Assembly (NCBI RefSeq): GCF_018860525.1
Contig: NZ_JAHKPM010000067.1
Coordinates: 48,061-112,060, forward strand
DNA length: 64,000 bases
Source of the DNA: Vibrio hepatarius
GTDB taxonomy: Bacteria > Pseudomonadota > Gammaproteobacteria > Enterobacterales > Vibrionaceae
Direction of reading: 5' to 3'
The position numbers were made by a program, and so were the translations under genes. A model generated the notes under the pieces. That model was not told where the DNA came from, made no database searches, and saw only the letters and a program-made list of their open reading frames with translations. Shown piece after piece: positions 8,722-18,055 of this stretch. How positions within the stretch are numbered: position 1 is the stretch's first letter; every line of letters starts with the position of its first letter.

Positions 8722-10590
8722 TTAAAGCTTGAATTTATTGAGTATCGCATCTTGCTCTCTAATATTTTCGGTCTGAGCTTTCATAGCAACATTGGCATTT
8801 TCTGCTGCTTCAGCGACTTGCTCCGATAGATCTTTTATTTTAACTGTATTGTTATTGATTTCCTCGGCGACTAAATTTTGTTCTTCAGCCGCCGATGCAA
8901 TTTGCATATTCATATCACTGATGCTCTGAATGGCACCACGAATACTGTTCAGTGCATTATTGGCTTCTTCTGCGCGTAATACTGCGCTATCGGCCGTTTC
9001 TTTACTCATGTTCATTGCATTGGCTACTGATGTGGCACCAGATTGCAGCTGTTCGATCATACTACGAATTTCTGTTGTTGACTCTTGGGTTCTCTGAGCC
9101 AAGGTTCTTACTTCATCAGCGACCACGGCGAAGCCTCGTCCAGACTCACCCGCCCGTGCGGCCTCAATAGCGGCGTTAAGTGCTAGCAAGTTGGTTTGAT
9201 CGGCAATGTCATTAATAACCTTAAGGATGGTTTCTATGTTATCTGTTGCTGACTCTAGATTTTTGACTTCTTCTACTGCCTCATCAATCCGTTGGGAAAG
9301 TTCACTGATTGATGCAGAGGTATCACTGACTACTTGTGTGCCAACTTGGGTTGCGTCATCGGCGTCTTTTGCTGCTGCTGCTGCTCCTTGGGCGTTATCA
9401 GCTACGTTTCCTGATGTTGTTGTCATTTCATGCATAGCAGTTGCGAGTTGTTCAAGCTCTTGAAGCTGATCCTGCATCGCACTAGCTGACCCCTGTAGGC
9501 CCGATGAGGTCATTTCTGATCCTCTAAGGATTTCCTCACCAATTGATTTCGATTGAGTCAGGAGCTGTTGTAGAGTTCCAACAAATGAATTAAAGCCCTC
9601 CGCTAACTGGGAAAACTCTTGGTCTGTGGCCGTGTCTAAACGTTGAGTTAAGTCACCATCACCAGAAGCTACATCTTGGATCGCGTTTTTAAGCGTGCCT
9701 AAAGGACGCATAAGCGCTGTGATTACCACAAGCAAAATAGCCACGCTGATCACCAAAGCTATTGCCGTGTATATTATGGAGCTATTACGTAAGTCTGAGA
9801 GTGATTGGTAGGCGATTTCTTCATCCAAAATGACACCAATATACCAGTTTTCTCCAGGTACTTTTGAATAGTCGAGAGTATATTTTTTACCTTCAATCTC
9901 TATTTGTTGAGGATCTTCTTTAATAGTCACTTCACCGAGGAAGTCTTTCATCGGTTTGCCATTCATTTCGGTATTCGGGTGAGCGATAGTTGTTCCATCA
10001 CCTGATACAATAAATACATAACCGGCATCAAAAAGTTGAACCTTATTCACCAGCTCTGCTAATCCTGCCAAGCTCACATCGTAAAAAATAGCGCCGACAA
10101 AGCTACCATTGTCATAAACTGGAGTTGCGATAGAAACCAAAATCTCACCGCTTGCTGAATCTGCATATGGGGCAGTGATAATTAGCTTTCCAGATTTTTT
10201 TGCATCTATGTACCAAGGTCGGGCACGTGGATCCCAAGTCGGGCCTGGGCTCCAACCAGGGTCATTATTAATATTGGAGCCATCCTTTTCAAATCCTAAC
10301 CCAGCTAAAAGAAAGGTTTCTTTTACAATGGGGCGAGTAATGACCATTTCTATTGAACTCGGAGAAAGATTAGCTTCCAACATACTGGTCGCATAATTAG
10401 CAATAGTCTTTCGGCTATTAATCTCTGCTTCAGTTGTGTCCCTCACGCCGTCAACAATTTCAGCAACACTAGAGGTTACGAGTGATTTGACTTCGGCTTG
10501 GACTGTGTAGTACTGCTGGAGTGTCAGTAATGATACCGTGGCTAGAAATAGAAGAGATGATGCCGCCACTATTTTATGGCTGAATTTCAT
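8722..10590 (-). CDS. Methyl-accepting chemotaxis protein with dCACHE_1 sensor
   Basis: 622 residues. A transmembrane helix lies at ~8-28. A periplasmic dCACHE domain at ~35-270 includes the typical stretch DPRARPWYIDAKKSGKL and the downstream PVYDNGSFVGAIFYDV. A second helix (~272-295), HAMP and signalling domain follow, with the tip EQ-less variant DQTNLLALNAAIEAARAG near 473. dCACHE_1 receptors of this pattern often bind amino acids or other small amines; the ligand here is not determined. The C-terminus ends LNKFKL. It is an independent transcription unit. Confidence 0.94.
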   Translation of the reverse strand: MKFSHKIVAASSLLFLATVSLLTLQQYYTVQAEVKSLVTSSVAEIVDGVRDTTEAEINSRKTIANYATSMLEANLSPSSIEMVITRPIVKETFLLAGLGFEKDGSNINNDPGWSPGPTWDPRARPWYIDAKKSGKLIITAPYADSASGEILVSIATPVYDNGSFVGAIFYDVSLAGLAELVNKVQLFDAGYVFIVSGDGTTIAHPNTEMNGKPMKDFLGEVTIKEDPQQIEIEGKKYTLDYSKVPGENWYIGVILDEEIAYQSLSDLRNSSIIYTAIALVISVAILLVVITALMRPLGTLKNAIQDVASGDGDLTQRLDTATDQEFSQLAEGFNSFVGTLQQLLTQSKSIGEEILRGSEMTSSGLQGSASAMQDQLQELEQLATAMHEMTTTSGNVADNAQGAAAAAKDADDATQVGTQVVSDTSASISELSQRIDEAVEEVKNLESATDNIETILKVINDIADQTNLLALNAAIEAARAGESGRGFAVVADEVRTLAQRTQESTTEIRSMIEQLQSGATSVANAMNMSKETADSAVLRAEEANNALNSIRGAIQSISDMNMQIASAAEEQNLVAEEINNNTVKIKDLSEQVAEAAENANVAMKAQTENIREQDAILNKFKL

Positions 10591-10823
10591 TGTCGACTTC
10601 CCATGTCATTAAAGCTTATTTCTTCTATTATAGTGCTATAGTGAGCAAATGCTTATTATCAGTATGTGGCAAATGCTATTTTTTCTTTAAATAGAGAAGG
10701 GTGGCCTGAATTATTTTGTTGTGTCTGCTTATTATAGTTGTTTATAGGTGACGTCATAACCATTTATATTGGCTTAATATTCAGATGCTTACATGACATT
10801 TGAACGTAAATCGCACTACAAAG

Positions 10824-11447
10824 CTACGAATTTGTATGAGTCGTATACCCAAGAATGCTTTGTTCTAATTGAGTATAAACAATGTCATTGTTTTCGAATA
10901 AATCGGCGATAACCTTGGACCTTTTTACACCTGATTGCATTCGTTTGGTCGCTTCTCTTACCTTGAGTGCTAGGTGCTGTTCTGCCAATAGATTACTGCC
11001 GTTTATTGATGGTGACCACTGTTTAAGGTAGGCAGTCAGTCTATTTTCTCTTAATTCAGGCTCTAAGGTTACAAGGTCATCTAATAGTACAGCGAGGAGC
11101 TTTTGGTGCGACTCATGAGATTGCCGACTATTTAAAAGTCTAGTAAGGATTGCTGAGGTTAATTCGTTGAGTTGTACGTAGCCCCCTTTTTGGGGTAGCA
11201 ATGCTTTAACTCGAGAGGATACTTCAACTTTTTGAACTTGAGTTCTTGGGAAAAAAGTAAGGGCACATAATGAATCAAATGGGATCCAGACGGTTTGACC
11301 CTTTTCAATGACATATTCAACTTTACCGAACTTTAGTAAAGCCATTCCTTGGACTACTTTTAGCAATATATGTTTAAAGCTTTTTCTTCTAGGTTGCACT
11401 ACTAGATATGGAAAATCATCATTATGATTCGAAATTGTGTAATGCAT
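10824..11447 (-). CDS. AraC-like regulator with cupin sensor and degenerate or minimal HTH
   Basis: About 207 residues from the ATG at 11447. The reading frame stays open back to a TTG at 11543, but that would add 32 hydrophobic residues untypical of this fold and has no ribosome site. The N-terminal half looks like an AraC cupin (EKGQTVWIPFDSLCALTFF). The C-terminal part is helical (KVREATKRMQSGVKRSKVIA), but I cannot find the second HTH with the usual FKK..G.TP ending. It may be an AraC protein with a divergent or truncated DNA-binding domain. Function is unknown. Confidence 0.6.
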   Translation of the reverse strand: MHYTISNHNDDFPYLVVQPRRKSFKHILLKVVQGMALLKFGKVEYVIEKGQTVWIPFDSLCALTFFPRTQVQKVEVSSRVKALLPQKGGYVQLNELTSAILTRLLNSRQSHESHQKLLAVLLDDLVTLEPELRENRLTAYLKQWSPSINGSNLLAEQHLALKVREATKRMQSGVKRSKVIADLFENNDIVYTQLEQSILGYTTHTNS

Positions 11448-11643
11448 AGTTTGATTTGGACTCTTTATGGTGCAAGAAAAGTTAAGGGTAACGTTTCTAA
11501 TGATAAAAACCAACTTAACAATGAGTTTTAACCCATACAGCAAAGTTGCGCTGGTCGGACCTTAGATATTATCACGAACTATAGCTGCTAATCCCCCTAT
11601 CTCAGCGTAGAATAGGCATGTTTCCTACGAGAATAAGTACTAC

Positions 11644-12747
11644 ATGACTGCTAATAAAGACCCGTATTTTGACATTCGTCCATACAATGACGATGAAATC
11701 CCAGCTGCGATCAATCGCTTGATTGCTGATGAAGAGTTTATCAGTGCAATTCTTCAGCATAGATTTGCTCGCCACGCAGGTTGGTTTAAGACTCTGATGT
11801 CGCCACTGGTAAAAATCTATCTTAAAATGAAGTGGTCTAAGCTCAATTCTGTCGATAATATTCAGATGGAAGTGAAGAAGTATCTTGAGCGAACACTTAA
11901 TACAACAACGTCTGGAGTGACTTACTCTGGTCTGGATAAGTTGGACAAACAGCTGTCATATCTCTTTATTTCTAATCATCGAGACATTGCGATGGATCCA
12001 GCATTGGTTAACTATGGTTTGAGCAAAAGTGAACACAAAACAGTTCGTATTGCTATTGGTGATAACCTGCTGAAAAAGCCATGCGCTACCGAGTTGATGA
12101 GGCTGAATAAAAGTTTCATTGTTAAGCGCTCTGTTAAGGGACCGCGGGAAATGATGAAAGCATTAGGTACCTTATCCAGTTATATAAAACACTCATTAGA
12201 CTCAGGAAACTCGATCTGGATTGCGCAGAAAGAAGGGCGAGCTAAAGATGGAAATGACTTTACTGACCCGGTTATTCTGAAAATGTTTCATGTTGAGGGT
12301 CGTAAGCAAAAAATTGAATTCTCCGAATATATACAGTCTCTTAGAATAGTTCCCGTCTCTATTTCATATGAAAATGACCCTTGCGATATCGCTAAAGCAT
12401 TAGAGTTGCATGAACTTGAGACTCGTGGCAGCTATGAAAAAAGTGAGTTTGAAGATATCGACAGTATTATTCAAGGTATTGTTGGTGAAAAAGGGCGCGT
12501 ACATGTGGCATTTGGTGATGTGATTAATAGTAGTTTTGACTCTCCAGAAGCTCTGGCTGAAGAAGTTGACCGCCAAATCCATGCTAACTATAAGCTATAT
12601 CCAATCAATGAATTAGCAGCAGGTAATGAACAAGTTGAACAGAGTGTTAAAGATGTACTCGCTAGCAAAGTTAGTCAATTACCAAACGGAGCGCGAACTC
12701 ATTTGCTAGCAAGTTATGCTAACCCATTTAAAAATAAGGGCGTTTGA
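11644..12747 (+). CDS. PlsC-type glycerol acyltransferase domain protein
   Basis: 367 residues. The acyltransferase motif I appears as SNHRDIAMD near residue 116 (the NHxxxxD catalytic pair). Motif III-like IAQKEGRAKDG lies near 193-203 and a motif IV-type proline in RIVPVSISYEND near 235. No clear transmembrane helix, so it is probably peripheral at the inner membrane. The family transfers acyl chains to glycerophosphate or lysophospholipid; the exact substrate is not evident. It is longer than PlsC (~245 aa) because of N- and C-terminal extensions. Confidence 0.85.
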   Translation: MTANKDPYFDIRPYNDDEIPAAINRLIADEEFISAILQHRFARHAGWFKTLMSPLVKIYLKMKWSKLNSVDNIQMEVKKYLERTLNTTTSGVTYSGLDKLDKQLSYLFISNHRDIAMDPALVNYGLSKSEHKTVRIAIGDNLLKKPCATELMRLNKSFIVKRSVKGPREMMKALGTLSSYIKHSLDSGNSIWIAQKEGRAKDGNDFTDPVILKMFHVEGRKQKIEFSEYIQSLRIVPVSISYENDPCDIAKALELHELETRGSYEKSEFEDIDSIIQGIVGEKGRVHVAFGDVINSSFDSPEALAEEVDRQIHANYKLYPINELAAGNEQVEQSVKDVLASKVSQLPNGARTHLLASYANPFKNKGV

Positions 12748-12772
12748 ATTAGCGTCTTTATTTCCCATTTTG

Positions 12773-13372
12773 CTAAGGCGCAACAGCACCTCCTAAGTTT
12801 AAATTCTTAGGCCATTTTGAAATACGGTTACCACCGAGAAAAATATTTCCTTTTACGGTCATTTTATCGGGAAATGCAGTGATTTTTGAACCACCAATAT
12901 ATAGGTTACCTTCAACGACAATACCTTCAGGTAATGCATCTAAAGGCGTTCTAATGACACTCAGATCACCTTTTACTTTTAAACGTGGTGGAAGTTTAGT
13001 CAGAGGTGTATCTGTTAGGTTTATGTATCCACCAACCTTTACGCCTCCGGGCCAGCGAGTCATTTGTGAAGCGAGTAAGTTCGCATAGCCCTTAATGTTG
13101 ACACCTTTAGCTATCTTTTTTAATGCACTATTTGAAGCATCTAGGCTTCCTTGAATATCAACATCTGCTGGGATTTCTTTAATACTTGTTTTGGCTATAT
13201 TGAGATTCCCTTTGACGACTAAACCTGCTGGCAGCTCAGAATAGGGTTTGTTACGTAAGTCCAGATTACCGTAGTTGTCGATATGATTAAGGATGTGGTA
13301 GTGGTTGATTGGTTCGCTTAGCGCGTTAGAGGTAAACAATCCTACTATGATAATGGCGAGCCATTGTTTCAT
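12773..13372 (-). CDS. Secreted repeat protein (LRR- or bactofilin-like short repeats)
   Basis: 199 residues with an N-terminal signal peptide (cleavage after ...TSNALS). The mature part is about seven tandem ~20-residue repeats of pattern LPxGxxVxGxLxIxxTxIxx, alternating a proline turn with a GNL/GYI strand, which predicts a beta-solenoid. No catalytic residues are evident. It converges on the acyltransferase gene with 25 bp between them. Function is unknown; a surface or periplasmic scaffold is possible. Confidence 0.7.
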   Translation of the reverse strand: MKQWLAIIIVGLFTSNALSEPINHYHILNHIDNYGNLDLRNKPYSELPAGLVVKGNLNIAKTSIKEIPADVDIQGSLDASNSALKKIAKGVNIKGYANLLASQMTRWPGGVKVGGYINLTDTPLTKLPPRLKVKGDLSVIRTPLDALPEGIVVEGNLYIGGSKITAFPDKMTVKGNIFLGGNRISKWPKNLNLGGAVAP

Positions 13373-13451
13373 ATCGTGACCCTGAAAGTGATTTGATACA
13401 AGTATTAACGATGCGACAATACTGGGTCAATATTATGTGCCGAGATCGAAA

Positions 13452-13480
13452 GAAAAAACGGACATATCGCCCGCTTTTTT
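13452..13480. terminator. Intrinsic terminator after the yfcZ-like gene
   Basis: A GC-rich stem (CGGAC/GCCCG arms with one wobble pair around an ATATC loop) is flanked by A6 and T6 runs, 4 bp after the stop of the gene read on the minus strand. It can act in both directions. Confidence 0.65.
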
Positions 13481-13484
13481 CATT

Positions 13485-13787
13485 TTATCTGGCTAGTGAG
13501 CGAGTCTTTAGTTCGAAAATTAATTTTTCAGCGCTGACGCTAAATTTAAATTTGGCATTAAGATAAGTTGAGTCTTTTGCTAGCGTTGCTACGTGGTATT
13601 GAACGCCTTTTGATACTTGGTAAGCTAAATTGATGTACTTTTCCAATTCAGCCTCTAGCATAGCTTTGTTTTCAGCATGAATGGTGACTTCTGCAATATC
13701 ATCACCCTCTTTAATAATAAAACCCATTTCACCAGCACAGCCACATGCCTCACAGATCTCGGCGCTTTCCTGTTTTGTGCTCATCAC
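13485..13787 (-). CDS. YfcZ/YiiS family protein
   Basis: A 100-residue small cytoplasmic protein. A cysteine-rich N-terminus (CEACGCAGEMGFIIKEGD) and the following alpha/beta segment match the YfcZ/YiiS (DUF406) family, whose function is unknown. The length agrees with the family (~95-100 aa). It has its own terminator. Confidence 0.8.
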   Translation of the reverse strand: MMSTKQESAEICEACGCAGEMGFIIKEGDDIAEVTIHAENKAMLEAELEKYINLAYQVSKGVQYHVATLAKDSTYLNAKFKFSVSAEKLIFELKTRSLAR

Positions 13788-14279
13788 AGTAATCCTCTTG
13801 CAAAAAGTAAGGTTATTTTATCGATATATCAGAGAGTGATCCACAAAAATCCACTCGCCTTCATAAATGCTTTTATCAAAATGCTATGTTATGGGAAGGT
13901 TATAAAAAAGCTTTAGAATTGATAGACATGTCAGATAATGTGATTTTAGTCATATATTAATAAATATGATGTACTTGTCGGCTGAGGATAGTGCTTACCG
14001 AGTTGTAAGCAACGTTAATTTATATGATTATCGGAAGCTAAATTATATAAATGAAAGATATCACTTATTATTTTTATAAATTTAGATGATGTCGTGATGT
14101 ATCAAAAGCTATCTTAATTGACATTATAAACATTGGTTTACTAGAGGACTACCTCAGATTCGATAGTACTTTTGTTGTTATCCCTTCAAAGGTTTTGACT
14201 AATGTTATATAGGATAATTAATAGGCATCATAATGAATTTGCTTAAGTCAGATGGATTTACAGAGAGAAGAGCCTGAAC
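13788..14279. other. Long AT-rich intergenic region upstream of luxT
   Basis: About 490 bp without a convincing gene. It must hold the divergent promoters. A TTGACA at 14118-14123 and a TTGACT near 14194 are possible -35 boxes, but neither has a good -10 at standard spacing. A small dyad TAAAC-ATTG-GTTTA lies at 14127-14140. No RNA structure or small ORF with a good ribosome site was recognised. Confidence 0.4.
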
Positions 14280-14741
14280 ATGCCAAAGCGTAGTAAAGAA
14301 GAGACCGAAATCACGATTCAGAAGATCATGGATGCTGTCGTGGACCAATTGTTGCGTTTAGGGTACGACAAAATGTCATACACCACTCTGAGCCAGCAAA
14401 CAGGTGTGTCGAGAACAGGCATTAGCCATCACTTCCCTAAAAAAACAGATTTCACGGCTGCTCTGGACGGGCGAATTTTTAAGATGTTTGTTGAACATCT
14501 TAGCTTAGATGGTAGTTTGCAAGACTTTTCAGATAGTTGGAATAGAGCTTTAGACAGCTCAGAATTTCTGGCAATACTTCGTTTACTGTTCCACCACGTT
14601 GTGATCTCACAGAATACGCATGATTTTGCCAAGGTTGGCATTGAGCGTTTGTATCAAACGGTAGAGTCTCAGTTTGGTGGAAATAGTGCCAAAGAAGTCG
14701 AGTGGCTAATTGGTAAGTCACTGGTACGGATGACAAAATAA
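14280..14741 (+). CDS. luxT: TetR-family transcriptional regulator LuxT
   Basis: 153 residues, the length reported for Vibrio LuxT. The N-terminus (MPKRSKEETEITIQKIMDAV) and the HTH region (TTLSQQTGVSRTGISHHFPKK) match what I recall of the V. harveyi protein almost residue for residue. LuxT is known to regulate luxO, qrr1 and other quorum-sensing, siderophore and motility genes in Vibrio. The short C-terminal domain matches the compact ligand/dimer domain of the family. It stands alone with a long upstream region. Identification is by recall, not by a search. Confidence 0.85.
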   Translation: MPKRSKEETEITIQKIMDAVVDQLLRLGYDKMSYTTLSQQTGVSRTGISHHFPKKTDFTAALDGRIFKMFVEHLSLDGSLQDFSDSWNRALDSSEFLAILRLLFHHVVISQNTHDFAKVGIERLYQTVESQFGGNSAKEVEWLIGKSLVRMTK

Positions 14742-14830
14742 ACTAGCAGTACCTACAGATACTACTAAGGTCTGTTGATCTTTTGATTTGAACGAAGTTT
14801 AACAGCAAAAGATTAACTGAACTTCGAAAT

Positions 14831-14850
14831 GCCTTCCACTTGGAAGGCCT
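14831..14850. terminator. Short hairpin between luxT and the PAS chemoreceptor
   Basis: A 7-bp perfect stem (GCCTTCC/GGAAGGC) with a 4-nt loop sits between two convergent genes. The flanking T-runs are short, so termination strength is uncertain. Confidence 0.45.
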
Positions 14851-14852
14851 TC

Positions 14853-16409
14853 TTATATCTTTCTAAATTGGTTAACCAATTGGCCTTGTGATTTTAAGTT
14901 GTCGACTAAGCCTTCACATTCTTCTTTCGTGTCACTGGCAAGAATATTGGTCGCTGAACACACCTCACTAATGGATTGAACGCTGGAATTCATATCCTCA
15001 GTAACACGAGCCATTTCTTCAATTGCGGTTGCTATCTGATTATTGCGATCAGATATATCAGTCACTTGGCCAAATAATGCATCCAATTTTTCCCCAGAAG
15101 TACCAGCACAACTTACGCATACTTCAGAGAGCTTGTTACCTTCATCCATTGCCTGGACGGCTTTATCTGTACTGGTTTGAATGAGCTTAATGATGTTTTG
15201 AATTTCTTCTGTCGATTCATGGCTTCGCTGAGCGAGCTTGCGCACTTCATCAGCAACTACGGCAAAGCCGCGGCCTTGATCACCAGCTCGAGCGGCTTCT
15301 ATAGCGGCATTAAGAGCTAGAAGGTTTGTTTGTTCGGCGACTCCTTGGATAACAACGAGTACTTCACCAATGGTACGTCCATGTTCAGAGAGCTGCTGCA
15401 CAACACCTGATGCGACCTCTAACTGACTGGAAAGATCATTCATGGATGTAAGCGTTTGTTCCACCGATGTTTTGCCTTCAACGACCGCTGCATTAGCCTT
15501 TTCAGTTGCATCAGAAGCATTTTGCGCATTTTGAGCAATTTCATGCGCGGTTGAGTGCATTTGGTTGATTGCTGCAGCGACTTGTTCTGTTTCCGAAGTT
15601 TGCCCTGATAGATTCTCAGCCGTTGTTTCACAGTTATCCGCAGAAGATTGCGCAGCTGTAGCAATTTGTTGATTTGAGTCTTGAATTCGGCCAACGACCG
15701 CATTGAGCTCAGACTGTCTCATCTTCATTGCTAACGCAATTTCTGAGATATCATCGACTGAACCGTTATAGATTAACTCCATCAATGGATTGTCAAAGAC
15801 TTTTCGAGCTTGTTTAGAGAGTTCTTCTAAACGCCTAGTTAGCCAAAAGCCTGAAAGTGTTGCCAATACAAAAAATACCCAAATTGCGGCAATAGGAGAG
15901 ATGCTTACTATGGCGGTAGCAATAATTCCAGAGCCTAAGAATGCAATTGCTAGACGTTGCCATAAGCGTGTCCGAGGCATTTTTAACGTGGTCGGTGTTT
16001 TACCCGCTTTCAGCTGGGCGTAGATTTTTTCAGCATTTGCAACATGTTGACGACTCGGGCTTAAACGAACCGATTGGTATTCTGCAATTTTCCCGTTCAC
16101 TTTAATGGGGGAAGCAAAAGCGTCAACCCAGTAGTGGTCGCCATTTTTACAGCGATTTTTGACAACCCCCATCCAAGACTTACCTGATTTCAAAAAGTCC
16201 CACATGTCTTTAAATGCTTCTGGTGGCATATCTGGGTGACGAACAAGGTTATGAGGTTGATTGATAAGCTCATCGATTGTATAGCCTGCAACGTCACAAA
16301 ACTCTTTGCTGGCATAGGTGATGTGACTGCTCGTTTTCGTTATAGAAAGCAAGTTAAACTCTGGCGGATACATGACTTCTTTTTGAGTCACGGGTTCATT
16401 TACGCGCAT
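14853..16409 (-). CDS. PAS-domain methyl-accepting chemotaxis protein (Aer-like)
   Basis: 518 residues. An N-terminal cytoplasmic PAS domain (~10-125) contains HITYASKEFCDVAGYT and NLVRHPDMP, the pattern of Aer/aerotaxis-type PAS domains that bind FAD. A double hydrophobic hairpin lies at ~150-190. The signalling domain follows, with tip EQTNLLALNAAIEAARAG near 366, ending VNQFRKI. There is no periplasmic domain, so it likely senses redox or an internal cue. FAD binding is inferred from family resemblance only. Confidence 0.9.
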   Translation of the reverse strand: MRVNEPVTQKEVMYPPEFNLLSITKTSSHITYASKEFCDVAGYTIDELINQPHNLVRHPDMPPEAFKDMWDFLKSGKSWMGVVKNRCKNGDHYWVDAFASPIKVNGKIAEYQSVRLSPSRQHVANAEKIYAQLKAGKTPTTLKMPRTRLWQRLAIAFLGSGIIATAIVSISPIAAIWVFFVLATLSGFWLTRRLEELSKQARKVFDNPLMELIYNGSVDDISEIALAMKMRQSELNAVVGRIQDSNQQIATAAQSSADNCETTAENLSGQTSETEQVAAAINQMHSTAHEIAQNAQNASDATEKANAAVVEGKTSVEQTLTSMNDLSSQLEVASGVVQQLSEHGRTIGEVLVVIQGVAEQTNLLALNAAIEAARAGDQGRGFAVVADEVRKLAQRSHESTEEIQNIIKLIQTSTDKAVQAMDEGNKLSEVCVSCAGTSGEKLDALFGQVTDISDRNNQIATAIEEMARVTEDMNSSVQSISEVCSATNILASDTKEECEGLVDNLKSQGQLVNQFRKI

Positions 16410-16750
16410 TGGGCTAACCCTGTTTAGTCTTATTGCATTAGAATTAATGCATTTGTCATTAGTATATGCAGAAAAATGGATATTTGAGAACGTAGATGTC
16501 GCTAGTTAATCTAGCCTTTAGCTTTTGCCGCATAATTTCATTCTCTAATCAATCTTAACCTTTTTATTAATATCGCTATTAATGCAGATTAGAAGACCTT
16601 GACGATTGCTAGTTGTACTTCGATACTTAAAAAATTCGATTAAACCCATGGTCGGTTGGGTATAAGTGCAAATTTCATATGGCTCTAGAGTAATTAATTT
16701 AATCTGCATCATTATTAGGTTGTTAGTGCAGACAAGTCCCGGGAGTGGGC
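16410..16750. other. Intergenic region with a separated inverted repeat
   Basis: About 340 bp between divergent signalling genes. The 10-bp sequence ATGCAGATTA (16582-16591) recurs inverted as TAATCTGCAT (16700-16709), about 108 bp apart, which could be two operator copies for one regulator. Nothing else was recognised apart from the ribosome site of the next gene. Confidence 0.35.
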
Positions 16751-17878
16751 ATGAGTGAACATCTTACTAGCGTACTGATTGTTGATGATAATGCTGAAAA
16801 TAGAGTGCTACTCAGTGGGTTATTAAAGCCCCATCACCGTCTGTTTGTTGCGACAGGTGGTCTGCAAGCGATTAATATTTGTAAGAAGAAAAAGCCCGAC
16901 ATTGTACTTTTGGATATCATGATGCCAGAAATGGATGGTTATGAGGTCTGCGAACGGCTAGCGGCTGATCCAGACACCTGTGATATTCCAGTCATATTCT
17001 TAACTGCAAAATCACAAATTGAAGATGAACAAAAGGGGTTTGAAATAGGTGCCGTTGACTATATTCACAAACCAGTAAGCCCTCCGATACTGATAGCTCG
17101 TATTAATACCCATTTAAAGCTGAAAAATGCGGTTAAAGAATTAGCTAAGCAAAATGAACTACTTGAAGAGCGAGTTAAAGAGAGAACCTACGAGCTAGAG
17201 ATGATTCAAGATGCGACGATTGGCGCAATGGCATCACTTGCGGAAACACGAGATAATGAAACGGGTAACCATATCCGCCGTACTCAGAACTATGTAAAAG
17301 TGTTAGCAGAAGAATTAATCAACATGGGGCACTACACGGATGAGTTAACGCCGGAAATCATTACCTTGTTATATAAGTCAGCACCGCTGCATGATATTGG
17401 TAAAGTAGGGATCCCTGATGGAGTACTTTTGAAGCCAGGCAAGTTAACAGTAGAAGAATTTGATGTGATGAAGCGTCACACTATACTTGGCCGAGCGGTT
17501 TTGATGTCGGTGGAAGATTCGATTGATTTTAAATGTGAATTTTTAACTATAGCGAAAGAAATTGCTTATAGTCACCAAGAAAAATGGGATGGTAGTGGAT
17601 ATCCAGAAGGGCTTTCTGGAAAAAACATACCCTTGAGTGCTCGTTTAATGGCGCTTGCAGATGTGTATGATGCTCTAATTTGCGAGCGTGTTTATAAACC
17701 AGCTTTTCCTCACGATAAGGCACTTGAAATAATCGCAGAGGGAGGAGGTAGCCACTTTGAACCTATTGTCGTTGAAGCTTTTCTCAATATTGAACATGTG
17801 TTTAGGGAAATAGCGAATAAGTATCAGGACGAAGGCTTTGATGATGAAACCTTTAATTTCCAGTCCGGTGAAGAGTAG
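16751..17878 (+). CDS. Response regulator with HD-GYP output domain
   Basis: 375 residues from the ATG at 16751, which is well placed behind GGGAG; a GTG two codons upstream overlaps that site. A receiver domain covers ~5-125, with the phosphoacceptor Asp in IVLLDIMMPEMDG (~55) and Lys in YIHKPVSP. A coiled linker follows (~130-155). The HD-GYP domain has HDIGKVGIPDGVL near 214 and HQEKWDGSGYPEGL near 275, so catalytic residues for c-di-GMP hydrolysis are present. The partner kinase is not adjacent; the REC-CheC gene that follows may share the pathway. Confidence 0.93.
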   Translation: MSEHLTSVLIVDDNAENRVLLSGLLKPHHRLFVATGGLQAINICKKKKPDIVLLDIMMPEMDGYEVCERLAADPDTCDIPVIFLTAKSQIEDEQKGFEIGAVDYIHKPVSPPILIARINTHLKLKNAVKELAKQNELLEERVKERTYELEMIQDATIGAMASLAETRDNETGNHIRRTQNYVKVLAEELINMGHYTDELTPEIITLLYKSAPLHDIGKVGIPDGVLLKPGKLTVEEFDVMKRHTILGRAVLMSVEDSIDFKCEFLTIAKEIAYSHQEKWDGSGYPEGLSGKNIPLSARLMALADVYDALICERVYKPAFPHDKALEIIAEGGGSHFEPIVVEAFLNIEHVFREIANKYQDEGFDDETFNFQSGEE

Positions 17879-18055
17879 TCTGTTGAAGATGATCTTTCTT
17901 TTTTGGTTTGAACATTTGTTAGTAGATTCTGTGTTGTTTGGTAATGTAAAATTATCTTCTAAGAGTTTTGGGATTTTTTGTTCTTAGGCCCTTCGATAAT
18001 TTTATCATCTGTTACACTGAAATTATTGATAACTATAACAGTGATAGGTGCGTGA

